A stretch of 54,365 nucleotides of DNA from an uncultured Prevotella sp. (GTDB lineage Bacteria > Bacteroidota > Bacteroidia > Bacteroidales > Bacteroidaceae). A model generated the notes under the pieces. It had not been told where the DNA came from, did no database searches, and saw only the letters and a list, made by a program, of their open reading frames with translations. Numbering within the stretch: position 1 is the first letter of the stretch; the number at the start of each line of letters is the position of its first letter. The stretch lies in assembly GCA_945869265.1 (NCBI GenBank), contig CAMBOI010000022.1, positions 1 through 54,365 on the forward strand, written 5' to 3'. Below are positions 8,235 through 16,458 of this stretch, in pieces. Position numbers and translations under genes: made by a program.

Positions 8235-8241
8235 GTCCACA

Positions 8242-8276
8242 GCTGTAGGGTATTACATAAAGTAAGACCCTACAGC
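8242..8276 (-). terminator. Strong hairpin at the 3' end of the DUF5686 gene
   Basis: A 15-bp stem (8242-8256 with 8262-8276, one mismatch) closes a 5-base ATAAA loop. It lies just past the stop of the minus-strand gene ending at 8300. The minus-strand side has no T run, so it may act as a 3' stabiliser or processed end rather than a classic terminator. Confidence 0.55.
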
Positions 8277-8299
8277 AATGGGCGTTTGCGCAGCAATTC

Positions 8300-10870
8300 T
8301 TAGAATGTCATGCGTACCATGAAGCGGACACCGTCCTTGTGGGTATTCTCGTAGTGATAGTTGAGACGGCGGACATACTCTACATGGATGAGCTTGAAGA
8401 TGTTGTGGATGCCGACGGAAAGCTCGTAGTAGGGCTTCTGCGAGTCCATGATACGACAGCCCTCGGGGAACATCATGAGGATGTCGCTCTTGGCGTTCTG
8501 CTCGAGGAAGGGGTTGTTCTTGTCGGACAGTCCGCCCCACAGGCAGCGGAATCCGATGTACTCGCGCCACTTGAGTTTCTTCAAGAGCGGTATGCGGTTG
8601 AATATCTTGCCGTTGAAATCCCACGAGATATAGAGCGAGGCAAAACGGTCGTTGAGGAACTCCATGTTGTCGATGAGCTCGAAGGTCTCGTCCTGGATGA
8701 TATAGCTGAGGTTGGTCTCGGGCATGATGAGCAACGGATAGGGCACTTGGTTCCACTGGATACCGCCCTTGAGATAGCAGTCAATCTTTCCCCACGACTT
8801 CATCCAGAAGCGCTTGTAGATGCTCGCCTCGCTATAGTTGTAGCGATAGTCGCCACCGAGGAATCCCTTGATGCCGACGGTATGTCTGAGGGTGAACACT
8901 GGGGCGTCGAGATTGATCTTAAGACGACGCTGCTTGGTGTTGATGAATGTCTCGCCGGGGGCAAAACGGAACTCGGCATGGAACTCGGAGGTGCGGAACT
9001 TATTTGAATAGGGCATCACTGAGCCATTGCCATCTGTGAATTTCTGCGAGTATTGGCTGAGCGGGGTGAAGTTTAATCCGAGTGCTCCCTCGTTCTCCTC
9101 TGCCTTGAATCCGAGGGTGGTCTTGAAGCCCCAATCCTCCTCGCGCTCATACTTTATCTCCTGGCGGTTGTAGAACATCATCTTATCCACCTTGCTCCAC
9201 TTGAACGAGGTGAAGACGTTGTCCTTGTCGGTCTTCATGAATTTATCGGAGGGCGCCATGATGTCGTAGGTAGATGAGAGGGTGAGCGTGCGCTTGGGGA
9301 ACTCGCGAGGCAGATACTCCTTCTTGTTGAAAGAATATGTAAGGTCGGCCTTGTAGTAATTCTTCTCGCTCTTCCATCCGCGGGCGAAATATCCCGAGGC
9401 AAACCAGTGGGGGTTGAGCTTGGCGGTAGTCTGGGCGGAGATACGTGTGCGTAGTCCGTCAACGGGATTGCTCGTGAGCATGGTGTTGATAGGACCGATA
9501 TCCACCTTACTGGGATTGCCCGTCTCGACAAAGTTTTCGATGAGGGCCTTGAGTCCGAAGATGATATACTTGAATCCCTTGATTTGCGAGAGATTATTGA
9601 CGAAGGCATCCATCTTGCTCTCGCTCTTGGTGAGCGACACTTGTCGATACTTGTTCCAGAACGACTCGTCGCGCATCATGGCGTCGGCCTCCTTCACATC
9701 CTTGGCCTTGCCCTTGAAGAGTTGTTTGGGCAGAGGGTCGAAGGCATAGTCGGTGAGGCGGGTGGTGCGTATCACTGCCGCCTCCTTGATAAACGAGGCG
9801 AGTTTGATTTCGGCGAGCATGTCATCCACAGAGAGCACCCATGTGCTGTCGGGCAGTTGGGTGAACTCCTGCACAATCTTCATGTTCTCCACGAAGTTGA
9901 CATCGCTCTTCTTGGGGATGGTGAGTTCGCATCGCTTCACCTGATACGACGAGTCGGCAAGGATGTATATGTCGCCACGGAATCCGAAGTCCTGCTGGTT
10001 GTTGGGCAGGAAATGGAGGTGGATGCACTTGTCGCGCTCCACATAGAGTGTGTCCATGATATAGAATCGATAGAACGCCACGGCATCCTTTCCGATGGGT
10101 GAGGTGAAGGGATACTGCAGGAGTCGTATCTGGTCGTCGTAGATATTGACGTCGGAGAACACATCCTTGAGCACTGTGTTGAGGATATCTCCCGTCTGGA
10201 AGAGGTCGTTGACTCCGGTGGAGTTCTGTCCCTTCACGATATTCTTCTCTGAATGGGGATGCTTGCGGTATATCTTCTGAGTGACAGTCTCATCCACCGA
10301 AACAGGCAGGATGAGTTTGCCATTGTATTCGCATTTCTCCACCTGATCCTTGAGCCACGGTTTCTTTTTCATCTTGGGGTCCTCAAGTTTCTCGGGAGTG
10401 ATATCATTGAGCGCAAGAGTGAGTTTCTGATATTTGTTATACTGATAATAGTCGCGATTGTCGAGGTCGGTGCGTTTCTTCGCCTCCACCACCTTTTTCA
10501 TCAGTTCGACTGCAGGATTGTTCTTCCTGCTATATCGTTTCCTTTTCGTTTTTACTACAACTTCCTTCAAGGCCTTGGTGTCTGGCTTGAGTTTGACGTT
10601 GAAATTCTGCTTGGTTGAAGCCGTTATGGTGATTGACTTGGATACATATCCCACGGCACTAAATGTGAGCACCCATCCTTCATGGCGGGCGATAGTGAAC
10701 TGTCCGTTGATATTCGATGCCACGGCCACGTTGTGGCCACGGTAAATGGCAGAGGCATACGGAATGGAGTCACCGGTGGCCTCATCGATGATATAGCCCC
10801 TGAGTTGTGCCTTCATCGGCAGAACCATAGTGAGGAGGAGCAATAATAATGTTATTCTGAAAACCTTCAT
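8300..10870 (-). CDS. DUF5686 outer-membrane protein with carboxypeptidase-regulatory-like domain
   Basis: The 856-aa protein has a signal peptide (MKVFRITLLLLLLTMVLPMKA, cut near residue 21) and a CarboxypepD_reg-like beta-sandwich (about 22-105, with GYIIDEATGDSIPYASAI). The long DUF5686 region ends in alternating amphipathic strands and a terminal aromatic residue (VRFMVRMTF), as in outer-membrane barrels. The family is abundant in Bacteroidetes and resembles SusC-type proteins without the plug; its cargo is unknown. Full length for the family. It lies downstream of the inositol genes on the same strand but is separated by a hairpin-forming repeat tract. Confidence 0.8.
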   Translation of the reverse strand: MKVFRITLLLLLLTMVLPMKAQLRGYIIDEATGDSIPYASAIYRGHNVAVASNINGQFTIARHEGWVLTFSAVGYVSKSITITASTKQNFNVKLKPDTKALKEVVVKTKRKRYSRKNNPAVELMKKVVEAKKRTDLDNRDYYQYNKYQKLTLALNDITPEKLEDPKMKKKPWLKDQVEKCEYNGKLILPVSVDETVTQKIYRKHPHSEKNIVKGQNSTGVNDLFQTGDILNTVLKDVFSDVNIYDDQIRLLQYPFTSPIGKDAVAFYRFYIMDTLYVERDKCIHLHFLPNNQQDFGFRGDIYILADSSYQVKRCELTIPKKSDVNFVENMKIVQEFTQLPDSTWVLSVDDMLAEIKLASFIKEAAVIRTTRLTDYAFDPLPKQLFKGKAKDVKEADAMMRDESFWNKYRQVSLTKSESKMDAFVNNLSQIKGFKYIIFGLKALIENFVETGNPSKVDIGPINTMLTSNPVDGLRTRISAQTTAKLNPHWFASGYFARGWKSEKNYYKADLTYSFNKKEYLPREFPKRTLTLSSTYDIMAPSDKFMKTDKDNVFTSFKWSKVDKMMFYNRQEIKYEREEDWGFKTTLGFKAEENEGALGLNFTPLSQYSQKFTDGNGSVMPYSNKFRTSEFHAEFRFAPGETFINTKQRRLKINLDAPVFTLRHTVGIKGFLGGDYRYNYSEASIYKRFWMKSWGKIDCYLKGGIQWNQVPYPLLIMPETNLSYIIQDETFELIDNMEFLNDRFASLYISWDFNGKIFNRIPLLKKLKWREYIGFRCLWGGLSDKNNPFLEQNAKSDILMMFPEGCRIMDSQKPYYELSVGIHNIFKLIHVEYVRRLNYHYENTHKDGVRFMVRMTF

Positions 10871-10878
10871 CTAAAATA

Positions 10879-10950
10879 AATTAGGAATTAGGAATGAGGG
10901 ATGAGGAATTGGCAAATAATTCCTAATTCCTAATCCCTAATTCCTAATTA
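10879..10950. repeat. TAGGAATT microsatellite, inverted pair
   Basis: Direct copies of AATTAGG/AATGAGG (10879-10910) face reverse-complement copies ATTCCTAA (10919-10950) across an 8-base spacer. They would form a long AU-rich hairpin between the inositol synthase gene and the DUF5686 gene. The same unit recurs at 22.46, 30.2, 31.56 and 36.05 kb. Confidence 0.8.
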
Positions 10951-10958
10951 AAAAAATA

Positions 10959-12287
10959 TTAGTCAATTTCCTCGTCAGCCTCATAGCCGCCCATCTCGCG
11001 GATGGCGTTCTTCAGCATAGTGTATTGCTGATAGAGGTGGTTGACAGCTTCCTCGCCCTGGGTGTAGTCGTGCATAGGAGCCTTGAGGAAGAAGCTGAGG
11101 AAACGCTGAATGCCATATCGTCCTGCGCGTGCGGCAAGGTCGCTCAGCAAGCAGAGGTCGAGACAGAGAGGAGCGGCAAGGATAGAGTCGCGGCAGAGGA
11201 AGTTGATCTTGATCTGCATAGGATAGCCCATCCAACCGAAGATGTCGATATTGTCCCATCCCTCCTTGTTGTCGTTGCGTGGAGGATAGTAGTTGATGCG
11301 CACCTTGTGATAATACTGAGTGTCCTCGTCGTTGCCGTGTCCGTAGAGGTCGGGCTGTATCTCTGGTTTGAGGATTGTTTCGAGAGTTGAGAGCTTGCTC
11401 ACCTCCTTGGTGTGGAAGTTGGCTGGCTCATCGAGAACGAGACCGTCGCGGTTGCCGAGGATATTGGTTGAGAACCATCCGTGGAGACCGAGGCAACGGG
11501 TGCCGATGATAGGAGCAAAACCACTCTTGACAAGAGTCTGACCAGTCTTGAAGTCCTTACCAGCGATAGGCATCTTGGTCTGCTCGGCGAGTTCCCACAT
11601 AGCGGGGATATCCACTGTGGTGTTGGGGGCGCCCATGATGAAAGGAGCACCCTCGGTGAGGGCTGCATAGGCATAGCACATAGAAGGAGCAACATGCTCG
11701 CGGTCGTCGGCCTTCATGGCAGCCTCAAGGTCGGCAAGATGATAGTGAATCTTCTCGCATACGGGTACGTAGATCTCGGTAGATGCTGCCCAGAGCACAA
11801 CGATACGGGCGCAACCGTTCTTCTCCTTGAAGTCGCGGATGTCCTGACGCAGGGCCTCCACCATCTCCCAACGAGTCTTGCAGTCCTTAACGTTGTCGCC
11901 ATCAAGACGCTTTGCGTAGTTCTTGTCGAAGGCAGCCTTCATGGGTTTGATGGCCTCGAGCTCGTCCTTCACCGGATTGATATCCTTCTCCTTGAGCACC
12001 TCGGCATACATAGCAGCCTGATAGGCGTTCTGGGGATATACATCCCAGCAACCGAAGACGATGTCGTCGAGTTTTGCCATTGGAACGATGTCTGCGTAAG
12101 GCAGATATTTCTTGTCATCACCACGACCAATACGGATTTTGTCATACTGAGTCATGGATCCTACGGGCTTTGCAAGTCCGCGGCGTGTCATAAGAACACC
12201 TGTCATGAATGTTGTGGCTACAGCTCCGCAACCAACAACCATGATACCTAATTTGCCGTCTGCCGGCTTAACATTAGTTTGCTTCAT
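10959..12287 (-). CDS. ino1: myo-Inositol-1-phosphate synthase
   Basis: This 442-aa enzyme converts glucose 6-phosphate to inositol 3-phosphate (NAD-dependent, cytosolic). The N-terminus has the dinucleotide-binding GIMVVGCGAVATTFMTGVL (about residues 13-31). The conserved catalytic region includes GAPNTTVDIP, GKDFKTGQT and the late LCRDSILAAPLCLDL block. Length fits the bacterial/archaeal class. In gut Bacteroidetes the enzyme feeds inositol lipid synthesis. The ATP-grasp/HAD fusion gene lies directly upstream on the same strand (67-base gap with no clear promoter), suggesting one operon for inositol phosphates. Confidence 0.92.
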   Translation of the reverse strand: MKQTNVKPADGKLGIMVVGCGAVATTFMTGVLMTRRGLAKPVGSMTQYDKIRIGRGDDKKYLPYADIVPMAKLDDIVFGCWDVYPQNAYQAAMYAEVLKEKDINPVKDELEAIKPMKAAFDKNYAKRLDGDNVKDCKTRWEMVEALRQDIRDFKEKNGCARIVVLWAASTEIYVPVCEKIHYHLADLEAAMKADDREHVAPSMCYAYAALTEGAPFIMGAPNTTVDIPAMWELAEQTKMPIAGKDFKTGQTLVKSGFAPIIGTRCLGLHGWFSTNILGNRDGLVLDEPANFHTKEVSKLSTLETILKPEIQPDLYGHGNDEDTQYYHKVRINYYPPRNDNKEGWDNIDIFGWMGYPMQIKINFLCRDSILAAPLCLDLCLLSDLAARAGRYGIQRFLSFFLKAPMHDYTQGEEAVNHLYQQYTMLKNAIREMGGYEADEEID

Positions 12288-12354
12288 TACAATTAATTTA
12301 TTTAATGTTTATAACAATATTTCTTTTTTATGGTATATACGTTTAAAAATCACG

Positions 12355-13890
12355 CTATGGCTTATATACGTCAAACCACGAGGTCATCACCCAGTTGGCC
12401 TTGGCGCCATCAGGAATGACTGGCGTCCATCCCTCGCCCATAAACCAAAGGGTGTCGCAACCAATCTCATGGGCAGGAATGATGTCCTTGTCGTAACTGT
12501 CACCAATGACGAGCGCCTTAGAGGGGTCGCTTACTCCTATCGCCCTCAGGCCCATGCGCCATATCTCGGGGTCGGGCTTGCGCACTCCCACTACAGCCGA
12601 CTCAATCACCTGACTGAAACTATCATCGAGCCCAAACTGACTGAGCACTGCATTTACATTTCCATAGAAATTGCTTACGAGGATAGTCTTGCCCTTCTTG
12701 ACATAGTCGCCAAACACCTCGTTCATCACCTCTTTGGAGAGGTTGGTGGATTCCTCGGTAGCCTCAATCAAGGTGTCGAGGATGTCGTCGAGCCACTCAT
12801 CGGGGTCGAATCCTTCAATGCGTTCCAGTATATATTCGAGTTCGATGGTCAACTTCTTCCGAAGTGTCTCAGTGAAATCGTCATTGCCCTGGATTATCGG
12901 GTTCTTGGCCAGTGTGCGCTCGGCATGAACATAGGCATCGCGGAAGAGAGGCTCATCCACAGGCACTCCATTCTTCTGATAGGCATGCCATATACGCTTG
13001 CCCCAATGCATTCCGTCGGAATCGAGAGTGCCGCCATAGTCGAAGATGACAGCCTCGTAGTAACCGCTCTGGATACGCTCGCGCAACTGGTCGAGGTTGC
13101 CCTTATGCACTGCCTTTATCACCTTGATTGCCATATATTCGGCGGCCTCCTTATAGCAACGCGAATAACTTGGCCAGTCGTTGACATCTATATACACCCT
13201 CTCACCGTCGTCGCGAATGATGCAGTCGCCACCATAGAAGTCGAGATCAAGGGATTTAGCCACAGCATTGGCCTCATACATGAAATCGTATTCATCGAAG
13301 GGTGTATGCTTGGGCACTCCGTTATGCCCGTTGTTGGAGAACTTCATTTCTCCATCGTCATCGGGATAATAAAAACGGAAGAAAGGAGTGTCGCTTACTC
13401 CATAGAATTTGACAAGGTCGCCCTTGACATGAGCACAAACATAAGGCCTTACCCCACGCTCACTCATAGCCGCCTTAGCAGCCTTGCACGCCTCCTCATC
13501 AGGTGCGAACACCACATCATCCTCACACTCAGAATAGCCGTAGGCTTTCTTCACCCAATAGCCATCCTTACCCTTTGGCTCTGGCACATTAAAACCACAG
13601 GCAGCAAGATGAACAGTTTGGAATTCACGGTTCTGGCAGTATTCGAACACCGAGCGCACAGTGTTTATCACCGGCACTTTGGATGCATCCAATTCCACCA
13701 AAGCCTTATCGGAACGAGCCATAGAGATATATGCCTCAGCATCTTTCTGAAGACAGAAATCATCTTCATCCACGATTCTGATGTCAAACCCGCTTTGTCG
13801 TAGCAGGTCGCATAAACTATTCAATATACGGGCATCCTTATCCTCGGAGTTTGGCGAGAACCTCTTTGCCCTTTTTATAGCCACTATCAT
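12355..13890 (-). CDS. ATP-grasp-like + HAD hydrolase fusion protein
   Basis: In this 511-aa protein the first ~270 residues look like an ATP-grasp ligase/kinase: WVKKAYGYSE, then RVYIDVNDWPSYSRC, the metal-binding end typical of the fold. The last ~235 residues are a HAD phosphatase: VIFDYGGTLDSDG (nucleophile Asp near 279), ILVSNFYGN (motif II) and VIGDSYDKDI (motif IV-like). The second acidic residue of the usual DxDxT is replaced by Gly (DYGGT), which occurs in some HADs. Located upstream of inositol-phosphate synthase, it may phosphorylate and/or dephosphorylate an inositol phosphate; that substrate is inferred from context only. The long open frame on the opposite strand is a codon-bias shadow. 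Confidence 0.75.
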   Translation of the reverse strand: MIVAIKRAKRFSPNSEDKDARILNSLCDLLRQSGFDIRIVDEDDFCLQKDAEAYISMARSDKALVELDASKVPVINTVRSVFEYCQNREFQTVHLAACGFNVPEPKGKDGYWVKKAYGYSECEDDVVFAPDEEACKAAKAAMSERGVRPYVCAHVKGDLVKFYGVSDTPFFRFYYPDDDGEMKFSNNGHNGVPKHTPFDEYDFMYEANAVAKSLDLDFYGGDCIIRDDGERVYIDVNDWPSYSRCYKEAAEYMAIKVIKAVHKGNLDQLRERIQSGYYEAVIFDYGGTLDSDGMHWGKRIWHAYQKNGVPVDEPLFRDAYVHAERTLAKNPIIQGNDDFTETLRKKLTIELEYILERIEGFDPDEWLDDILDTLIEATEESTNLSKEVMNEVFGDYVKKGKTILVSNFYGNVNAVLSQFGLDDSFSQVIESAVVGVRKPDPEIWRMGLRAIGVSDPSKALVIGDSYDKDIIPAHEIGCDTLWFMGEGWTPVIPDGAKANWVMTSWFDVYKP

Positions 13891-13925
13891 AGTATCAGTG
13901 CACTGCCTTGTTTTGTAGTTGGGCG

Positions 13926-13933
13926 CAAAGTTA
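13926..13933 (-). promoter_or_regulatory. -7 box of the inositol operon promoter
   Basis: On the minus strand this reads TAACTTTG, 36 bases before the ATG of the ATP-grasp/HAD gene. A correctly spaced -33 TTTG is not seen, so the call rests on the -7 element and position. Confidence 0.5.
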
Positions 13934-14047
13934 TATAATATTTCTCAAATAAAGAAATCTTTTAACCTATTTTATTTCTCCTTATTATAATAATAAAGTT
14001 TTATAGCACTTTTTGACTATTGCATGGGAAAAATTGAACATAAAGCA

Positions 14048-14113
14048 AACAAGTTGACGAGCTTGCGACCCGCCAACTTGTTAATTTGTTAACTTGTTAA
14101 TTTGTTAACTTGA
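14048..14113. repeat. Hairpin plus tandem TTAATTTGTTAACTTG tract
   Basis: AACAAGTTG and CAACTTGTT (about 14048-14094) can pair. They are followed by two copies of a 16-base TTAATTTGTTAACTTG unit abutting the stop of the phosphate transporter. It probably forms the 3' end structure of that minus-strand transcript; the nearby rest of 13934-14047 is AT-rich with nothing further recognised. Confidence 0.6.
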
Positions 14114-14119
14114 AAACAA

Positions 14120-16366
14120 TCAATTATTACCATAGAATCTGTTTCCTGCCCTGAGCTGATGACGCATGATGCTCAAGAGCTCCTGACTCTCCTGCAGAAT
14201 ATTGATATACACGAGGTCGATCTTCAGCGTACTGGTGTCGCCACCCTTCTGCATGCGGTCGTAGTGGTGCTTGCGCACTGACGAGAGACGGTCCTTGAGC
14301 TCCTCAGCCTGTGCCAATACCTCGTCGTATTCGTCGAAACGGCCAGTGCTGAGCATTGCGGAGGTACGCTTCATCAGGTCGGCTATCTTTTCGCGCACGG
14401 GGTCGAACTCCTTGACAAGATTGTCGGGCATAGGATTGAAGTTGTTATCCACATGCTCCTTGATTGCGTCGAGCATACGGCGCAGACAGTAGATATACTG
14501 CTGGTCGCTGTTGATACCGAGGTGATACCATGTGTTGCGCTCCAAGGCTACGTTCTGAGGCACACGACGAAGTGCGAGCAACTCCTTGCGGCGGTATTTC
14601 TTGAGTTCCACCTGCTCGCCCTTGAGTTCCTTGAGCAACTTCGACATGGCGCGATGGTCCTCGGAGACAAGAGAATCAAGAATCTTGTTATATTTGCACA
14701 GGGCGAATTTGCAGACGAAGGTCTGGGTGCGTCTTACGTGCTTCATCAACAGGTCGAGCACAATCTCGGGATCCTTGGTGCGCATCATCAGACGGAACAC
14801 ATCGTCGTTCTTCTCGCCAGCCTTCTTGTTCTTATACATTATATTACTACGTATGAGCAGGAATACCACAAGTGCCATGAAGGCGAACATCGCAACAAAT
14901 CCGCCAATATACATAACAAGACATACGATGGCACATATACCGAAAGCCACACCGGCGGTGATAAACCATCCACCAATTACGGAGAGCACTCCAGTGACGC
15001 GGAACACTGCACTCTCGCGACTCCATGCACGGTCGGCAAGAGATGTACCCATTGCCACCATGAAGGTGACGTAGGTGGTTGAGAGTGGCAACTTATATGT
15101 GGTACCGATAACTATCAGCACTGATGCCAAAACGAGATTGACGGCAGCACGGACGACGTCGAAGGCGGCACCGTCGGCAAGTATGGCATCCTCCTTACGG
15201 AAACGTGTGTCAATCCACTTGAAGAACCCACTGGGGATGACCTTTGTAACAAACTCGCCTGCATCCTGAGAGCCTCTCACGATACTGCGTGCGGCACGCG
15301 AGCTTCCGAACATCTCGTCGCCCTCGTCCTGACGGGAGAGATCGACACTGGTCTTAACCACATTCTGGGCTTTCTTGGAGGTAACCATGGCGAAAATCAT
15401 TATCGCACCGGCTATCATAAGATAGAGTATCGGAGTCTTGGCCGAGGTCATGAGCGAGGTCATCATGAAGGTGTCGTCGTTGCCTGTGCCATTGGCGGTG
15501 AAATCAAGGAACGAGTCGAGACCGGCCATAGGAACACCGATGAAGTTGACAAGGTCATTGCCGGCAAAAGCCATGGCAAGGGCGAATGTACCCATCATCA
15601 CAACCAACTTGAACACATTCACCTTCAGCAGGTGGATTATCTCCATCAATATAGTGGAAATGACGAAAGTAATGCCCATGAGCATGGGGGTATTGGTCTT
15701 GATCCATGATTTTGTGGTGTCCTCGATAAACGGAGACTTCGACAGACCTTTTATAAATATAAAATAGGCCAGGATTGTGAAAGCTATACCACCGAAGATG
15801 GCAATAGTGTACTTGAGATGGCGGTTGTAGCTGAATGTGAACACCACTCGCGCAATCCACTGCACTATCACTCCGAAGAAGAAGGCAATAGCCACACTGA
15901 CAAAGATGGCAAGGATGACACTCAGGGCCTTGTCGGAATTGAGCAACTGGTCGAAAGTGAGACTTCCGTCGGCATTCATTTTCAAGAGGGCAAGGATGAA
16001 TGTACCTCCCAGGAGCTCAAACACGAGCGACACGGTGGTGGATGTAGGCAAACCAAGCGTGTTGAACATGTCGAGCACAATCACGTCGGTGACCATCACA
16101 GCGAGGAAGATTGTCATCACCTCATGAAATGAATAATTCTCGGGCTGCATGATGCCGTGACGCGCCACATCCATCATTCCTGCACTCATCATGGCACCTA
16201 TGACCACTCCGAAGGAGGCTACGAACATAACGGTCTTGAACTTCGCCACCTTGGCTCCGATGGCGGAATTGAGGAAGTTGACGGCATCGTTGCTCACTCC
16301 CACAAAAAGGTCGAACACTGCCAATACGAGCAGGAAGACCACAATCAGTAAATAAAACGTTTCCAT
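14120..16366 (-). CDS. PiT-family inorganic phosphate transporter with PhoU-like tail
   Basis: The 748-aa protein has about ten hydrophobic segments in its first ~510 residues. It carries the duplicated PiT signatures: GVSNDAVNFLNSAIG near the N-terminus, LGLPTSTTVSLV, GNDLVNFIGVPMAG in the second half, and KLPLSTTYVTFMVAMGTSLA. Residues after about 530 are soluble, helical and charged, resembling PhoU, as in the long Bacteroidetes PiT proteins. It imports phosphate driven by an ion gradient in the inner membrane, and the tail probably regulates it. A histidine kinase gene lies upstream on the same strand with 92 bases and a promoter between. Confidence 0.9.
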   Translation of the reverse strand: METFYLLIVVFLLVLAVFDLFVGVSNDAVNFLNSAIGAKVAKFKTVMFVASFGVVIGAMMSAGMMDVARHGIMQPENYSFHEVMTIFLAVMVTDVIVLDMFNTLGLPTSTTVSLVFELLGGTFILALLKMNADGSLTFDQLLNSDKALSVILAIFVSVAIAFFFGVIVQWIARVVFTFSYNRHLKYTIAIFGGIAFTILAYFIFIKGLSKSPFIEDTTKSWIKTNTPMLMGITFVISTILMEIIHLLKVNVFKLVVMMGTFALAMAFAGNDLVNFIGVPMAGLDSFLDFTANGTGNDDTFMMTSLMTSAKTPILYLMIAGAIMIFAMVTSKKAQNVVKTSVDLSRQDEGDEMFGSSRAARSIVRGSQDAGEFVTKVIPSGFFKWIDTRFRKEDAILADGAAFDVVRAAVNLVLASVLIVIGTTYKLPLSTTYVTFMVAMGTSLADRAWSRESAVFRVTGVLSVIGGWFITAGVAFGICAIVCLVMYIGGFVAMFAFMALVVFLLIRSNIMYKNKKAGEKNDDVFRLMMRTKDPEIVLDLLMKHVRRTQTFVCKFALCKYNKILDSLVSEDHRAMSKLLKELKGEQVELKKYRRKELLALRRVPQNVALERNTWYHLGINSDQQYIYCLRRMLDAIKEHVDNNFNPMPDNLVKEFDPVREKIADLMKRTSAMLSTGRFDEYDEVLAQAEELKDRLSSVRKHHYDRMQKGGDTSTLKIDLVYINILQESQELLSIMRHQLRAGNRFYGNN

Positions 16367-16400
16367 AAAAACCTAATCTTGCATTTATTGTTTTGCGCTG

Positions 16401-16408
16401 CAAAATTA
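16401..16408 (-). promoter_or_regulatory. -7 box for the phosphate transporter gene
   Basis: TAATTTTG on the minus strand, 35 bases upstream of the transporter ATG. The -33 region is weak (no clear TTTG at the right distance). Confidence 0.5.
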
Positions 16409-16458
16409 GGCAATGTATATTACAACTCCGTAAAATACATATTTCAATTCTGTTACAT

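Noticed and set aside
12154..13803. A 549-codon open frame on the plus strand antisense to the ATP-grasp/HAD gene
   Set aside because: It is opposite a protein with clear HAD motifs, has no recognisable domains and is explained by biased codon use leaving the antisense frame open.
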